From Pseudopithomyces maydicus (lineage: Eukaryota; Ascomycota; Dothideomycetes; Pleosporales; Didymosphaeriaceae), in contig JANTUC010000016.1 in the NCBI GenBank assembly GCA_026873275.1, positions 930,001 through 994,000 of the forward strand: a DNA stretch of 64,000 nucleotides, in the 5' to 3' direction. Made by a program: the position numbers and the translations under genes. Numbering within the stretch: position 1 is the stretch's first letter; each line of letters starts with the position of its first letter. The notes below the pieces were generated by a model, which was given only the letters and a program-made list of their open reading frames with translations, was not told where the DNA came from and searched no databases. Below are positions 21,452 to 32,875 of the stretch, one piece after another.

Positions 21452-23019
21452 ACGGCGTGGAGCGACTCGCCGCTGCTATGGCGCGAGCGAGTGTCCGGGG
21501 GATCGGGTGGCGAAAGGTAGGTTGATATCGCGAAGCATGTAGTGAGCGTAGGGAGTTGGTCGCGGGAGTTGTGGCGTGCAAAGGAGCGGACGGTGAGGGT
21601 TTGGCTTGTTTCAAGGTCCAGTCAATGGATGCTGTGGGTGTTGTCGTTTGAGAGATTGTTGAGAATGAATGGACGCCAGATGACTGGCTGGTGAAGGAGT
21701 GGCCTGGTGACGGTTAGCGATCTGCAGTCCAATGGCGGCTCTTGTGGTTGCAAGAGCAGCAACATGGAAGCGTACCTGGACGCTCAACGGACGGGCATTC
21801 GCTCTCGGCGGCGATGGGGGTGTTGCTGGGTGCGGAGCGGGATGGGGGGCAGGGCGGCGGTGAGTTTTATTGCGAGCGGATCGGGGATGCTGCTGTGCAA
21901 TGGCGGCCAGGGCAGGCAGGCCAAACGGTCGGGGACACGGCGTGAATGTCGCGGGCTGCTGTGGCCGGGGGTGGGTGGGGCGCTGGGGCACGTGGGCGGG
22001 TGGGCGCTCTGTTGCAGTCCTGCTGTCGCACACCGTTCCCCTCGCGGGCTGGCGGGTTCAATTGTCGACGTCGCAACGGAGGTCGTGGTGGAGAGGAGAG
22101 CCTGAGGGCGAGAGCAGCAGCCAGCATGGGAGCGTCCACACAGCGGCTGGCACACGGTTGGGGGGCCGAGCAGCAGGGCCAGCAGGCAGCGAATCAGCGG
22201 CGGACGCACCCTTGCAGCAAATTTCGCTCGCAGTGCGCGGGCCAGGCCGCCTCACGAGATTGTGAGATGACGAACGCCGGACGGGGACAGCAGCACGGGC
22301 AGCAGGGGCGGCAGCTCGCAGCAGCCAGGGCTGGCTAGCAGGCGATGGGGGCAGCGGTGCGTTTGAGGGCGCGCCGCACGCGGACGACGGTGGTTTGGCG
22401 GTCCGCACGGTTTGGGTGTGCAACAACTTCACAAATGTTATCGACATGGGAATAGAATAGTACAAAAGGTAGAGTCGCTGCTGCAGGGCCCACGGCGGAC
22501 TCGAAGGGGAGCTCCAAACGTTGCTGGTGGCCCCGGCCGGACTCGTCGCCGGCCACAGAGGCGGCTCGCTGGATGGCGGCACCTAAAATAGCGAGCCCTT
22601 GGTGTCCAGCACTGTCTGCACCGTCTGCACCGTCTGCAAAGCTGATTGACTCGTCGTGAAGCCCCAATTTGCGCAGCGCTCATCGGGGACACATTCAATA
22701 AGGCCAAGCTTCCACATGGGCTTAGACGGGCACAGGGGGCCTGGGGTCCGCCAGCTCACGTGTCCCCACCCGGCGTGTTGCAGGTGCCCATTGGCCCGCG
22801 GCGGCTCTCGCTCATCGAAACCCAGCCTGACTCCTGCTCAGGCACCGATGCGTTTCTGCTAGTCAGGAACGCTCCTGCATGGCGCCTTGGGCATCGGTTC
22901 AAACATTCGCCGCCCCGGCCCAGCCCAGAGGAGGGGAGGGGCAGCGCCTCAGCCGTCCACGCGGAGGGGCGGGGCACCTAAAGTAGGTAGGTAAGGTACT
23001 GAGTGGTGGTGGTGGTGGT
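21452..23019. other. GC-rich upstream region, no gene seen
   Basis: About 1.6 kb of GC-rich sequence with overlapping ORFs in most frames on both strands, as GC-rich noncoding DNA produces. No ORF shows a recognisable domain. A 9-bp CTGCACCGT repeat occurs around 22613-22638. Confidence 0.5.
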
Positions 23020-23650
23020 AGTGCCGCCGTGGGCCTGGAGCGGGTGCTGCGCTTGCAGGTACTGTACGGTACTGTACTGTGCTGTACTGTACTGTACTAT
23101 TTTGTAGCTGGAGAGTATGCGTACACACACACCTACAGTACGTAGATGGCCTAGTCTGTCTACGCACTCGGCTGGCACTGTGACTGACACTGGAGATACC
23201 CTGCGCGCGCTCGCTCCTTCCTGTACATGCTGCTGCAAGGTAAATGGTGGTAGTGCGGCCCTGCGCTTGCAGGCACTGTACAGTACTGTACTGCACTATA
23301 CTGTAGTTGAAGACTCTGCGTACACACATACCTACCTACCTACCTACCTACTAGGTAGATGGTCTAGGTCTAGTCTGCCTACGCACTCGGCTGGCACTGA
23401 CACTGGAGATACCCTGCGCGCGCTCGCTCCTTCCTGTACATGCTGCTGCAAGGTAGGTGGTGGTAGTGCGGCCCTACGCTTGCAGGCACTGTACTGTACT
23501 GTACTGTACTATACTGTAGTTGAAGACTCTGCGTACACACAAACCTACCTATTTACTTACTGGGTAGATGGTCTAGTCTCTCTACGCACTCGACTGGCAC
23601 TGACGCTGGAGATACCCTGCGCGCGCTCGCGCCTTCCTGTACCTATGTAC
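23020..23650. repeat. Minisatellite, about three 203-213 bp units
   Basis: The phrase TGGAGATACCCTGCGCGCGC recurs at about 23191, 23404 and 23607, giving periods of 213 and 203 bp. Each unit runs GGTGGTAGTGC..., CGCTTGCAGG, a (GTACT)n microsatellite, TGCGTACACAC, a (CTAC)n tract, TAGATGG-CTAGTCT, CTACGCACTCG-CTGGCACTG, then the phrase above and CTTCCTGTACATGCTGCTGCAAGG. Unit length varies through the inner microsatellites. It ends about 200 bp before the ATG of the hydrolase gene. Confidence 0.85.
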
Positions 23651-23841
23651 ATGCTGCTGCCACCCACCCCCAACGCCCCTTCCCTCCCCACGTCATCGCC
23701 CGCAGACCCTGTTTTGCCCGCCGCACCCTTCACATCCTCCACCCATCGAGTAGTAGTAACAAAACAACATCCGTCCTCCGTATTGCGCAGTGACCCTTGT
23801 GCACCCCTCCCCATGATAATAACAATACCATAAAACTAGCC

Positions 23842-26015
23842 ATGGCATCGCAATCGCCGCCGCCGCCGTACACGCTAGAAGCAGAGGCTGGCAGCGTGCC
23901 CTCGCCGTCGCCCTCCCCTATGCCTCCCCCTTTGCCTCCGCGCAACGAATCTACTGCGAGCTTCCGCCCCGCTCCCTCTCCCATGGCCCTGCCAGTAAAC
24001 GACGCTCGCTCCATGTCAGCCCAGTCGCTGTCGCTGGAGCCGTCGAATGAGGATAGAGCAGGCCGGCGGCGCCTTCTTCTTGTGTACATCCATGGCTTCA
24101 TGGGCGACGAGACGAGCTTCCGCAACTTCCCCGCTCATGTGCACAATCTCGTCTCCATCACCCTAGCAGAATCGCATGTCGTCCACACCAAGCTCTACCC
24201 AAAGTACCGCTCGCGATACGCCCTCGAGGTCGCAAGAGACGACTTCTCCAACTGGTACATCGCCATCCTTTCTTCCCCCGGCCCGACCCATGCTAACACT
24301 CTACCAGGCTGGGCCCACACGAAGACCCATGGACCGATGTCGTTCTGCTCGCCCATTCTATGGGCGGACTCGTTGCCGCCGACGTTGCCCTCCTATGTCG
24401 ACACCGGATAATAGGCGTCATCAACTTTGACGTTCCGTTCCTGGGAATGCACCCCGGCATCATCAAAGCAGGGATCGGGAGCATATTCAAGCCATGGCCT
24501 GAACCGCAAGATCAGACCGCTGAAGAGCTCGATCCGGCAGCAAAGAAGCCGAGTCGATTCAACACCCTCTTCAACCCCAAGCCGAATGATCCCAATTTCA
24601 ATCCATCCTTTCACAACGACGTCCATCTTCCAGTGCGCAAAGGTTGGGAAAATACTTTGCACTGGCTCAACAAGCATTCAAACGGTGTTGTCCAAGCATC
24701 AAAAGGCTTAGTAAAGTCGCACCTTGAGTTTGGTGGAGCTATGGCTGATTATCGATCTTTGAAAGCTCGCTACGTCAAGATCCGAACGTTGGAAGAGGAA
24801 GACGAGCAACATAGGAGTAATGCATTACAAGAAATACCACACCCGCCACGGATACGATTTGTCAATTACTACACCACAGCTACTGGAAGGCCTAAGAAGC
24901 CCAAGTCACCCAAACCACCCCAGTCGCCCTCGCCATCGCAGCCCGCGAGTAGAGCATCGCCCAAACCGGAGGATAGCACGCTACATCTTGCAACGTCAGC
25001 TTCAAATCTACACCTGAATAAAGAAGATTCCGAAACATCGACAGTAAGCTCTAGGACCTCAATCGATCACCCTGTCGAAGATCCTGCTTTGCAAGTAATG
25101 CCTCCAACCCCGATAGACGATGTTGACCCGGAACCGCCAAATCACGAAATATCTTCAGAAGCCGCCGCAGGGCCAACGCTTCCGGAAATACCGCCCATTC
25201 CACAGGAGCCTCCTTTTGTCGACCTGGCACAGTTTACCGACAAATCACAGAGGAAGGCTGCTGAAAAGGAACATGACCAGGCGTTAAAGGAATATCAACG
25301 GGCTGTCAAAGCACGCAATAAGATCATCAACGAGCGAGATAAGATCCAAGAAAGGTGGGAGAAGCAAAAAAAGAAGGAACAACAACAGAAGGAGAAGCAA
25401 GCCCAAAAGGATCAGCAACTTGAGCAAAAACAGATGCAAAAAGAGATTCAGCTGGAGGAAAAACAGTCACAGAAAGAGTCACAGCCTGAAGAGCACGTGA
25501 AAGGCAAGGAAAAGGTCGATGGTAAAATTAATACCGAGATGTCGAACGAAGACGTCGGGGCTGTACAGTTGGGTGCGGGCGAATCTTCACGAAGCATTCC
25601 AAATCGCAGTCCTTACGGGAACTACGATTTCTCCCGCAGTACCATCATGAACCAGGCTGAGCCGGATGAGCAGGCGTCATACACGACTGCTTCGAACCCA
25701 CCCTCGTCTTACAACGAGTCAACATACTCGCTGACCACAACCGATTCCCAATCTACGCCTGGGCCCGAAAAACAAACCAAAGTAAAACGGTTGAAGAAAT
25801 TCTGCATGCTACCACCAGAAGACAGCCACGGGAACAAGGATCCGACATGGATTCGCATATTTATGGAAGGCATTGATGAAGTTACGGCACATACAACATT
25901 ATTCTTTGTGAATGACACGTACGAGCGATTGGTTGGGGATGTCGGTGCTCGAATCGAAGAATGGGTGTCGGAAGCGGACAGTCTCAGACTGGTACGAGAA
26001 TTAGAGGGTTTATAG
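23842..26015 (+). CDS. Alpha/beta-hydrolase (lipase-like) with coiled-coil region
   Basis: The exons are 23842-24254 and 24308-26015, giving 706 aa. The 53-nt intron (GTACAT...CCAG) has GCTAAC as branch site. A Pro-rich start is followed by the hydrolase core: LLLVYIHGFMGDETSF (oxyanion-hole region), then DVVLLAHSMGGLVAADVALL with the nucleophile Ser in A-H-S-M-G, and INFDVPFLGMHPGIIKAG. From about residue 430 a long Lys/Glu/Gln-rich coiled coil occurs (QQQKEKQAQKDQQLEQKQM). A conserved C-terminal segment (KKFCMLPPEDSHGNKD...FFVNDTYERLVGDV) ends the protein. Such proteins are common in filamentous fungi and resemble DUF676/ROG1-type serine esterases. The substrate is untested. The ATG chosen follows a CTAGCC leader; an upstream alternative start is not ATG. 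Confidence 0.85.
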
Positions 26016-26158
26016 GACCAGCTTAATCACAATTCCCTAGGGAGAAGGAACTCATTTCTTCAATACCCATAAATTGTCCAAAGGAATTGCTCAATAGAGC
26101 AGGAGACTTTCGATCAGCACTACAGAATCTACAACACCAAAGGAAATATTGCCGAGTA

Positions 26159-26752
26159 CTAGAAGAAAGACAGCAATCCAGCCGCAATCCATGCGACGGT
26201 AATTCCGCCCAACAACTGCACCACCTCTTCGCTCCCCGCTATCGCCTCGTTGTATTTGCCCATAAGCGGGATCCTAATCTGATCCTTCTCATTCCAAAAC
26301 GTGTTCATGTGGAGCCTCGCCAACGCGCTCACGCCCGCACAGATGATGGATAGCACGACGTGCGTAGTGATGCCGAATTTCGTGAGCAGCAGTAGGACGG
26401 AACATAACGTCGAGAGTATCATCTATTCCCAGAGTCAGCTTACTATATTTTTTTCTTTCTCCCGAGGACTTTTTTTTTTTCAAGTTGAATGTAGTTCCAG
26501 ACATAAAACCAGGGGCAATCCATCACTCACAGCAATCGTCCCACTCGTCTGCGTCGCCCTCGTCTTGTGCAACCGCTTAGCCACCGCATTCGACCACTTG
26601 GACGCCTTCTGCGCCTGCTCCTCATACGTCTGAAGCCGCGTGATGTTCTGGTACGCCATGTACAGGCCGTAGGACGACAGCGCCGTGACGAAGCATAGCG
26701 GGATGAGGGGGGATGTGTTGTACTCGGGGACCTCGTCGAGCCAGTGGACCAT
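26159..26752 (-). CDS. Small multi-pass membrane protein, fungal
   Basis: The exons are 26752-26531 and 26422-26159 (108-nt intron, GTGAGT...ATAG), giving 161 aa. The start is MVHWLDEVPEYNTSP. Three or four hydrophobic segments are visible: PLIPLCFVTALSSYGLYMA, STLCSVLLLLTKFGITTHVV with the adjacent LSIICAGVSAL, and a C-terminal LLGGITVAWIAAGLLSFF. I do not recognise a named family. It is divergent from the EFM4-like gene. Confidence 0.75.
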
Positions 26753-27187
26753 GGTTGCGGATCTTCGTGCGACGCCTCGTCGAAATCTCTGGAACGAAAA
26801 TAAAGAGAAGGGGAAGAAAAGGCGCAAGGGAAGATTTGCCAGAAGCGAATTGGCCGGGCTGAGGTGTTTATGCGCGGATAACGGCCTGGAACGTCATGTC
26901 CTGGGCGCGCTTCCTCCCGAGAAAATATGCGCCGCGGTTCGCTAGCGCTAGCGCGAGCAGGGATGCGAGATGTGGGATGCGACGAATCTACCCCTCATAG
27001 AAATATATCCAAAAGAGTAGACGAAATAATTGTTGCTTTTCTGCCACTCCGACTCGGCTCGTTTCAATCCAACAACACCACCACCGGCGTCTAGTGAACC
27101 TACCTACCACGCACCCTTCCTCTCCTCTCCTCTCCGCACCGCTACCACCTTCGACCTCCCCCTCACAAAAAACCCACAACACACACG
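26753..27187. promoter_or_regulatory. Divergent promoter region
   Basis: 435 bp between two outward-facing ATGs. It includes GCTAGCGCTAGCGC near 26941, a local palindrome, and C/T-rich leader sequence before 27188. Confidence 0.4.
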
Positions 27188-27948
27188 ATGGCGCACCCCA
27201 CCCCCGACCATCTCAACACCTCCGCCCTCGGCACCCGCGAATACTGGTCCCAAGCCTACGCCACCGAGCGCCAAAACTTCACCGCCAACCCCTCCGACGA
27301 AGGCACAATCTGGTTCAGCGACGCCGGCGCCGAAGAGCGCATGCTCGCCTTCCTCTCCGACCTCGCCGACGAGGACGCCCTGCACAAAGAAGCGGACGGG
27401 GACATTGACGCTGGCGAGGAGGCTGAGTCGTTCGTCCCGCCGACGAGGTTTCTGGATTTGGGCACCGGGAATGGGCATTTGCTGTTTGCGCTGAGGGAGG
27501 ATGGGTGGGAGGGGGAGATGGTGGGCGTGGATTATGCGGGGGAGAGTGTGGTGTTGGCGAGTGAGATACGGGCGGCGAAGGGCAGCGAGTATGAGGATAT
27601 TGCGTTCCACGAATTCGACATTCTCGGAAAAGGGCAGGAGGTGCCTGCGTGGGTGGGGGGCGGGTTCGACGTCGTGCTGGACAAGGGGACGTTCGATGCG
27701 GTGTCGCTGAGCGAGGAGGTGGATGGGGCGGGACGCAGGATAGCGGAGGGGTACCGGGAGGCGGTGGAGGGGCTGGTGAAGAGTGGGGGAGGTTTCTGAT
27801 TACGAGTTGCAATTGGACGGAGGAGGAGGTGAGGGGTTGGTTTGGCGGTGGGGAGATGGAGTTTGAGGGGAAGGCGAGGTATCCGAGTTTTACGTTTGGG
27901 GGGAGGACCGGGTCGAGTGTGTGTACGCTTTGTTTTAAGAGGCGGTGA
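27188..27948 (+). CDS. EFM4: EFM4-like protein-lysine methyltransferase (frame broken)
   Basis: A class I SAM-dependent methyltransferase related to yeast Efm4, which methylates elongation factor eEF1A. Visible motifs are LNTSALGTREYWSQAYATE at the start, DEGTIWFSDAGAEERM, SAM-binding FLDLGTGNGHLLF near residue 82, VGVDYAGESV, and FDVVLDKGTFDAVSLS. The open frame ends at a TGA at 27797-27799. The family's C-terminus (FLITSCNWTEEEV, then SFTFGGRTGSSVCTLCF) continues in another frame to the stop at 27948. The switch lies at a run of five G, 27785-27789; one more G joins both parts into 253 aa, the normal size. Homopolymer error is the likely cause. It converges on the NNT1-like gene. Confidence 0.8.
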
Positions 27949-28059
27949 GGTTGTGTTTGAAAAAAGATGTGAGAAGGAATAAAAGAAATGCACGATCAAG
28001 TTGGATTGGTATCTGTATCGACCGTACGGTGGTGGCGGTGCTGTTCACGGCATCTACAT

Positions 28060-29252
28060 CTACGAAGGCGGAGAAACACGCCGTCGCAACCGCGCAAGTA
28101 CGCACCACTTCTTCCGCTCGCCTACATCCTCCCTCCCGCCATCGCGCTCCTTCGCCCACGGCCGCCGCTGCCCCTCTGCATTCATCTCGTAGATCTCGTC
28201 CACCTCCAGGCCGACCTCCGGTATCGTCTCCTCGAAGAACGGCGCCACCTTTGCGCGTCCAGTGTGGAAACCAGCGATGACGAAGACCCGTGCTTCGGGA
28301 GCGTCGGACAGGAAATACTCCATCGACTTGGCGAGGTTTTCGTGCTCCCCGAGCATCCAGAGACAGTCTGCGGCGAGAATGCGTGTGTAGCGGCGCGCGT
28401 GGGAGGCTGCAAATGGGGTATCTAGGACGTTCCACTGGTGGCCGTGGATATCGACAGCAGTCTTCTGTCTCAACTCGGGGGAAAGGTTTTTCTGGACGTT
28501 CGTGGATATGGCATCAAGAATCGGCTGAGCCGGATAATCCGTGACGGTGACCTGAGCGAGTCAGTCAGCCGTATGTATCCTTCCCCGATAACAACCACTA
28601 TAACCAAGAAACGCACGCACCTCGTCTGCTCCGGTAATGGCACTCATGATGCCTCCTAAGCCGACTCCTGCACAACCCAATCAGTCGATTCTTTTCATGG
28701 CCAGCCTCAACATATCAACCGACGCCTACCCACCTGCGCCCAGCTCTAGTACTTTTTCCCCCTTCACGCTCCATTTGGGGTCTTCCTCTGCCGGAGTCCA
28801 CCACTTCCCTTCTTCCCACCTCATGTTCTCATGCCAGTCTTCTCCCTTTGGCCGCTCGTCTGTCATGTCTGTTTGTGGTCGTCCTCCTACCAGCTCGGCC
28901 ATCATGATGCCTGCATTCCAGAGGTAGTGCGCAAACTTGCGCCGCTGCTCCTCGCCGTTGATGTCTGCGGTGCGGAGCTCGATCTCTTTGTATGCGGGGT
29001 TCGAGGGGCGGTATACGATGGTGGAATCGGGGTCGTCGCCATGCTGGTTTTGTCTGGGTAAAAGTATAGATCAGCAAGGGTAGTGATAGAACAACACTTG
29101 TTCTGGATAAAGGTCCACTCATGTTAAGGAAAGGAAGGGCTATAAGTACAAGTCATCTACGAACACGCCCCCAGGCTGCTCTCGAAGATGTCCTCTGGCG
29201 TGAGCTCATGCGAGGCTGGCCGTCGGAGTGTTATGAGCGAGGGAAGGAGCAT
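28060..29252 (-). CDS. NNT1: NNT1/EFM7-like protein N-terminal methyltransferase (frame broken)
   Basis: The exons on the minus strand are 29252-29150, 29053-28734, 28667-28621 and 28551-28060. Motifs: ELTPEDIFESSLG near the start, TIVYRPSNPAYKEIELRTA, HYLWNAGIMMAEL, SAM motif LELGAGVGLGGIMSAI, and ILAADCLWMLGEHENL with VFVIAGFHTGR. This matches the Nnt1/Efm7 family. Yeast Efm7 methylates the N-terminal glycine and adjacent lysine of eEF1A; older annotation says nicotinamide N-methyltransferase. Exon 1 breaks frame at the five-base C run 29168-29172 (G on the coding strand). One more base restores phase 2 at the intron and a total of 320 aa. The three introns are 96, 66 and 69 nt. Confidence 0.8.
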
Positions 29253-29630
29253 TAGGGTGCGCGGTCAAACAAGTTCAAGGTATAGCAAGATATCCGTTTC
29301 ATCTGAAGTAATTAGTCCGCGCAGAAACCGAGCGCATCAGGCGTGACGAATTTGGTGCCTTGGTGGGGTGATGTGGAAACGGAGATAAGCTAGTGAAGAC
29401 GGCCGGCGTTAACTAGCGCCATTGTCGCGTGTCTGCGCGTCATCCAACCCGTCGAACGAGCCGAGGCCTCATCTATTGCGTTCTCGTACTCCCCTCTTGA
29501 AGCACGTTGGACATTCTGCTAGACGTGAGGTCAACGTGAAGGAACATCTGCTATCTGTCTATTCTCGGATCACATCTATCCATACCCCAACAGCACCTGC
29601 CTTACCTGCCTTGCCCTTACATAGCCCACC

Positions 29631-30222
29631 ATGGCAACTCTCTCCTCCTTCAAGAACCCGGCTGCGTATCATTTACTCAGGTACATCCCACCCATACAAT
29701 GAACATCTCTATCCGTCCAGCCGGCTAACCCAGATCAGCTACGGCACCCTCCTCGGAAGCACCCTCTTCCAATCCTTCATCGGCGGCATAATCGCCTTCC
29801 GCGTCCTCCCCCGACCCCAATTCTCCACCCTCCAAAAGAACACCTTCCCCGCCTACTTCACCCTCCAATCCATCACCCCCGCCATAATGGCGCTCACCTA
29901 CCCTTCCGGCGCCGCGTCGCTCTACCACAAGCCCGCTACCGGCGATGGCCTAGCAGCGTGGCTGATCGGAACCATGTTCGTGACCGGGTTGGTGAACTTG
30001 CTGTATGTGGGACCGCAGACGACGGAGATCATGAAGATTAGAAAGCACCAGGAGACGAAGGATGGGAAGAAGAGCTATGACAAGGGGCCGCATAGCAAGG
30101 AGATGCAGGCGTTGAACAGGCAGTTTGGGATTCTGCATGGGGTGAGCTCGCTTGTTAATCTTGTGGGGTTTTTGGGGATGTGCTGGTATGGGGTTTTGCT
30201 TGGGGAGGGGCTAAGGTGGTAG
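29631..30222 (+). CDS. TMEM205-like (DUF4149) membrane protein
   Basis: The exons are 29631-29680 and 29739-30222, giving 177 aa. The 58-nt intron has GCTAAC before its acceptor. The protein starts MATLSSFKNPAAYHLLS. The family pattern is clear: SYGTLLGSTLFQSFIGG, RVLPRPQFSTLQKNTFPAYF, TLQSITPAIMALTYP, a third segment WLIGTMFVTGLVNLLYVGP, and a C-terminal hydrophobic end after RQFGILHGVSSLVN. It has four membrane segments. The human relative is linked to secretory traffic and drug resistance; the fungal function is not known. ATG 29631 is in good context (CCACCATGG). Confidence 0.85.
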
Positions 30223-30682
30223 AAAATGGATTCTGATGATGGTGCTTGGTGGGAGTTCTAGATTGCGGCGTTGAAATCATCGGGAGTAAGAGCATGTAGT
30301 CGAAAGTGGGCTAACGTAGACAGATTGATAATCATACAGATTAAGTCTGGTGAATAGTCATGCAGTGGTAGGTAGTTTAGTTGATTTTGGATACTTTTCG
30401 GCTCCGCTCTGTTCGATAAGTCTCTTTCACATGCCACGTATCACTTAGCATACAACTATACGTTAATCCCCAAATAGAAGGTACAGGGTGCGAAGGCACA
30501 TTGCACAGTATTCCTACATGATTCGTAGCGCCAGAGACGCGGTGGCGGGATATTCACGGATATATCCGCACTAAATCCCATCCTCCGAGTTCCAGTCATT
30601 AGGGTCCAGTCACACTCGTACCTGCATTAAAGCTGCCAGGCACGCAATGCCAATTCCCACTACACCCACCCACCCCTCCACC
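30223..30682. other. Intergenic region
   Basis: Between the TMEM205-like and acetyltransferase genes. No feature beyond expected flanks is seen. Confidence 0.5.
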
Positions 30683-31435
30683 ATGGCCACCCCATCGCCC
30701 GACCAAAAACTCGGACCCCTCGTCCCCGACACTCCCGCCACCCCTCCATCCTACGACCTCAAACTCGAAGGCCAACACGTCACCATCACCCCAGTCCACC
30801 CCGACCATGCCGACTCCCTATACGAACAAGTCTCCGGCCCCGAAAACGCCTCCCTATTCGACTACCTCTTCGACGACCCGCCCACCTCCCTCCCCGCCTT
30901 CCGCGCCTCCCTCGCGCAAAAAGCCCAAACCACAAACCCCTGGACCTACACCATCACGCTGAAATCCACCGCCCAGCCCGTTGGCATGGCATCACTCATG
31001 CGCATGGACCTCCCCAACCGCGTCATCGAGATCGGCTCCATCCTGTACGCGCCCGCGCTGCAGCGCACGCCCGCGGCGACAGAGGTGCAGTACCTGTTTG
31101 CCAAGTACGTGTTCGAGGAGCTGGGGTTCCGGCGGTACGAGTGGAAGTGTAATGACCGGAATGGGCCGTCGAAGAGGGCGGCGGGGAGGCTGGGGTTTGT
31201 GTACGAGGGGACGTTTAGGAAGCATATGATTGCGAGGGGGAGGAGTAGGGATACGGCGTGGTTTTCGATGATAGATGAGGAGTGGGAGGGGGTTAAGAGG
31301 GGGTTTGAGGGGTGGTTGGGGGAGGGAAATTTTGATGGGGAGGGGAGGCAGAGGAGGAAGTTGGAGGAGTTTAGGGGTAGTGTTTGGGAGGTTATGGGAA
31401 GATGGAGATGTAGATGGAAATGGAGTATTAGATGA
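30683..31435 (+). CDS. GNAT-family acetyltransferase (RimJ-like)
   Basis: A single-exon gene of 250 aa from ATG 30683 (CACCATGGCC, good context); an earlier ATG at 30647 would add 12 residues. The GNAT fold is visible: VTITPVHPDHADSLYEQV, PVGMASLMRMDLPNRVIEIG, LYAPALQRTPAATEVQYLF, then FRRYEWKCNDRNGPSKRAA and RLGFVYEGTFRKHMIARGRS. This pattern is shared by many fungal uncharacterised N-acetyltransferases of the RimJ/RimL type. The third-codon GC bias is extreme, with CCC/TCC/GAC early and GGG/GAG later. The substrate is unknown. Confidence 0.85.
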   Translation: MATPSPDQKLGPLVPDTPATPPSYDLKLEGQHVTITPVHPDHADSLYEQVSGPENASLFDYLFDDPPTSLPAFRASLAQKAQTTNPWTYTITLKSTAQPVGMASLMRMDLPNRVIEIGSILYAPALQRTPAATEVQYLFAKYVFEELGFRRYEWKCNDRNGPSKRAAGRLGFVYEGTFRKHMIARGRSRDTAWFSMIDEEWEGVKRGFEGWLGEGNFDGEGRQRRKLEEFRGSVWEVMGRWRCRWKWSIR

Positions 31436-31894
31436 TATTATATGGCGATGATGCTGCTAATGAAAATAAAGTTGATTGTCTTTGTCCCAACTACTCTCCT
31501 AAACTCCGAAACCAACATCACACTTTCGTCGCCTACCTTCTTGTATTTGCTCATTCCTTCTTCCATGTTAAACTACAGATTCCTTTGTTCTGCTCTGCTG
31601 CCCTCGAACTGAAGTGGGAGCCCCGATCGAGTTGAGTCTAGCTGGCTGGCTACTCGATCGACTAGCACAGATCGTAAGCATCCAATAACCAGCTTGCGGC
31701 TATACGTCAGGCATATTCAAGTAGCACAATGGTGTAAGGTAACACCAATTAATCGTGTCTCGAGTGACCTTGTACCGTCACGTTGGATGCATTCCTGAGA
31801 ATTGGAACATGACACGACATTTATAGTCGTTTCCGTATTTGCTTGGGTATTTGCAGTTTGTTTGTTTTTTGTTTAATTTTAGTTAGGTTCGAGT
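31436..31894. other. Convergent intergenic region
   Basis: 3' flanks of the acetyltransferase and carrier genes. No feature was seen apart from short T-rich runs near 31860. Confidence 0.5.
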
Positions 31895-32875
31895 CTAAGT
31901 GCGGTCATCTTTTTCATACAGACGTATGCCTGAAGTAAGCACGCTGGAAACCTGTTCGAACACTGTATAGATGATACCAGTACTGACCACCAGTCTACCC
32001 AATCGTGATGTGCTACCGTCCCAGAATCCACGAACCCCAGATTCGTACAAGATATTACGGCATGCTTCGCGCATGTTCTCCCCATGTGCACTCTGCGCTC
32101 GAGTTTTGATGGTATCAAAGGGCTGAGTCAGGTAAACGGTCACGGTACCCGCAAATGCACCCATGAGGAAAGTCAGTGGGCTGCTTGGTTGTATCCCATT
32201 CCGGCGAGCAATCTCTTTCTCCACGTTGTAGAAACCCATCTTGATGCCGGATGTCGAAGCTTGTTTGATGGTAGTTGATACCAGGCCGTGGTAGAGGCTT
32301 GAAAGTCCATGCGCTCTGAGTATGAGCTTGAAGGCTTGGAACTCAGAATGATAGAGTTTGTGTTTGTTCTTCGCATCTTCGATGAGTAGGGTTTTCATCC
32401 GCTCGGTGGGTGTTACAGCGAAGATACTCTCAGCAGTTCCAGCCAGAACACCTGCCAATATACCTCTTGCTGGAGAGAGACCACCATTCTCGTCAGCAAG
32501 GTGGTTGCGGATGTGGTAGAATGACCACAAACGAACACTAGTCTTGAACGCTGTGCCCAGTACCAGAGAATGAGAACCTGTGTACAATGCACCTACTCCT
32601 TCATTCCTCAATACGCTAGCGATAACCGAAAATGGATTCTTGTGCACGCTTGGAGCCGTGTGTAGTTGAACGCGTGTTTTGGCGAACTCAAAAGGGTAGG
32701 TCGCTGTTGCTTCCACCGCTCCGGCAACAGCAGCAGAGGCCATTGTCACCCCAGCAGACAGAGTCTTTCCTTTGGGTACGACAACTTCATTTTTAGAAGA
32801 CTTTTGTTTGCGGCTAATGCTAACGAATGTAGAAAAAGGAAGGCGGACGACAACAGGCGATGATGACTTCTCCAT
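31895..32875 (-). CDS. Mitochondrial carrier, citrate/tricarboxylate type (Ctp1-like)
   Basis: A single-exon minus-strand gene of 326 aa from ATG 32875 (MEKSSSPVVV). Three carrier repeats are visible, each with a Px[DE]xx[KR]x[KR] variant: YPFEFAKTRVQL, TPTERMKTLLIED and QPFDTIKTRAQSA. The second signature PTERMKT is typical of the citrate transport proteins of the inner mitochondrial membrane, which exchange citrate for malate or isocitrate. It has a longer N-terminus than yeast Ctp1. It is divergent from the Zn2Cys6 regulator, with 278 bp between the starts. Confidence 0.85.
   Translation of the reverse strand: MEKSSSPVVVRLPFSTFVSISRKQKSSKNEVVVPKGKTLSAGVTMASAAVAGAVEATATYPFEFAKTRVQLHTAPSVHKNPFSVIASVLRNEGVGALYTGSHSLVLGTAFKTSVRLWSFYHIRNHLADENGGLSPARGILAGVLAGTAESIFAVTPTERMKTLLIEDAKNKHKLYHSEFQAFKLILRAHGLSSLYHGLVSTTIKQASTSGIKMGFYNVEKEIARRNGIQPSSPLTFLMGAFAGTVTVYLTQPFDTIKTRAQSAHGENMREACRNILYESGVRGFWDGSTSRLGRLVVSTGIIYTVFEQVSSVLTSGIRLYEKDDRT

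Noticed and set aside
21611..22667. Overlapping ORFs upstream of the membrane-protein gene
   Set aside because: All frames are open together, a GC effect; no conserved content was seen.
22978..23833. ORFs through the minisatellite
   Set aside because: They translate the repeat unit itself and are open only because the unit has no stop in that frame.
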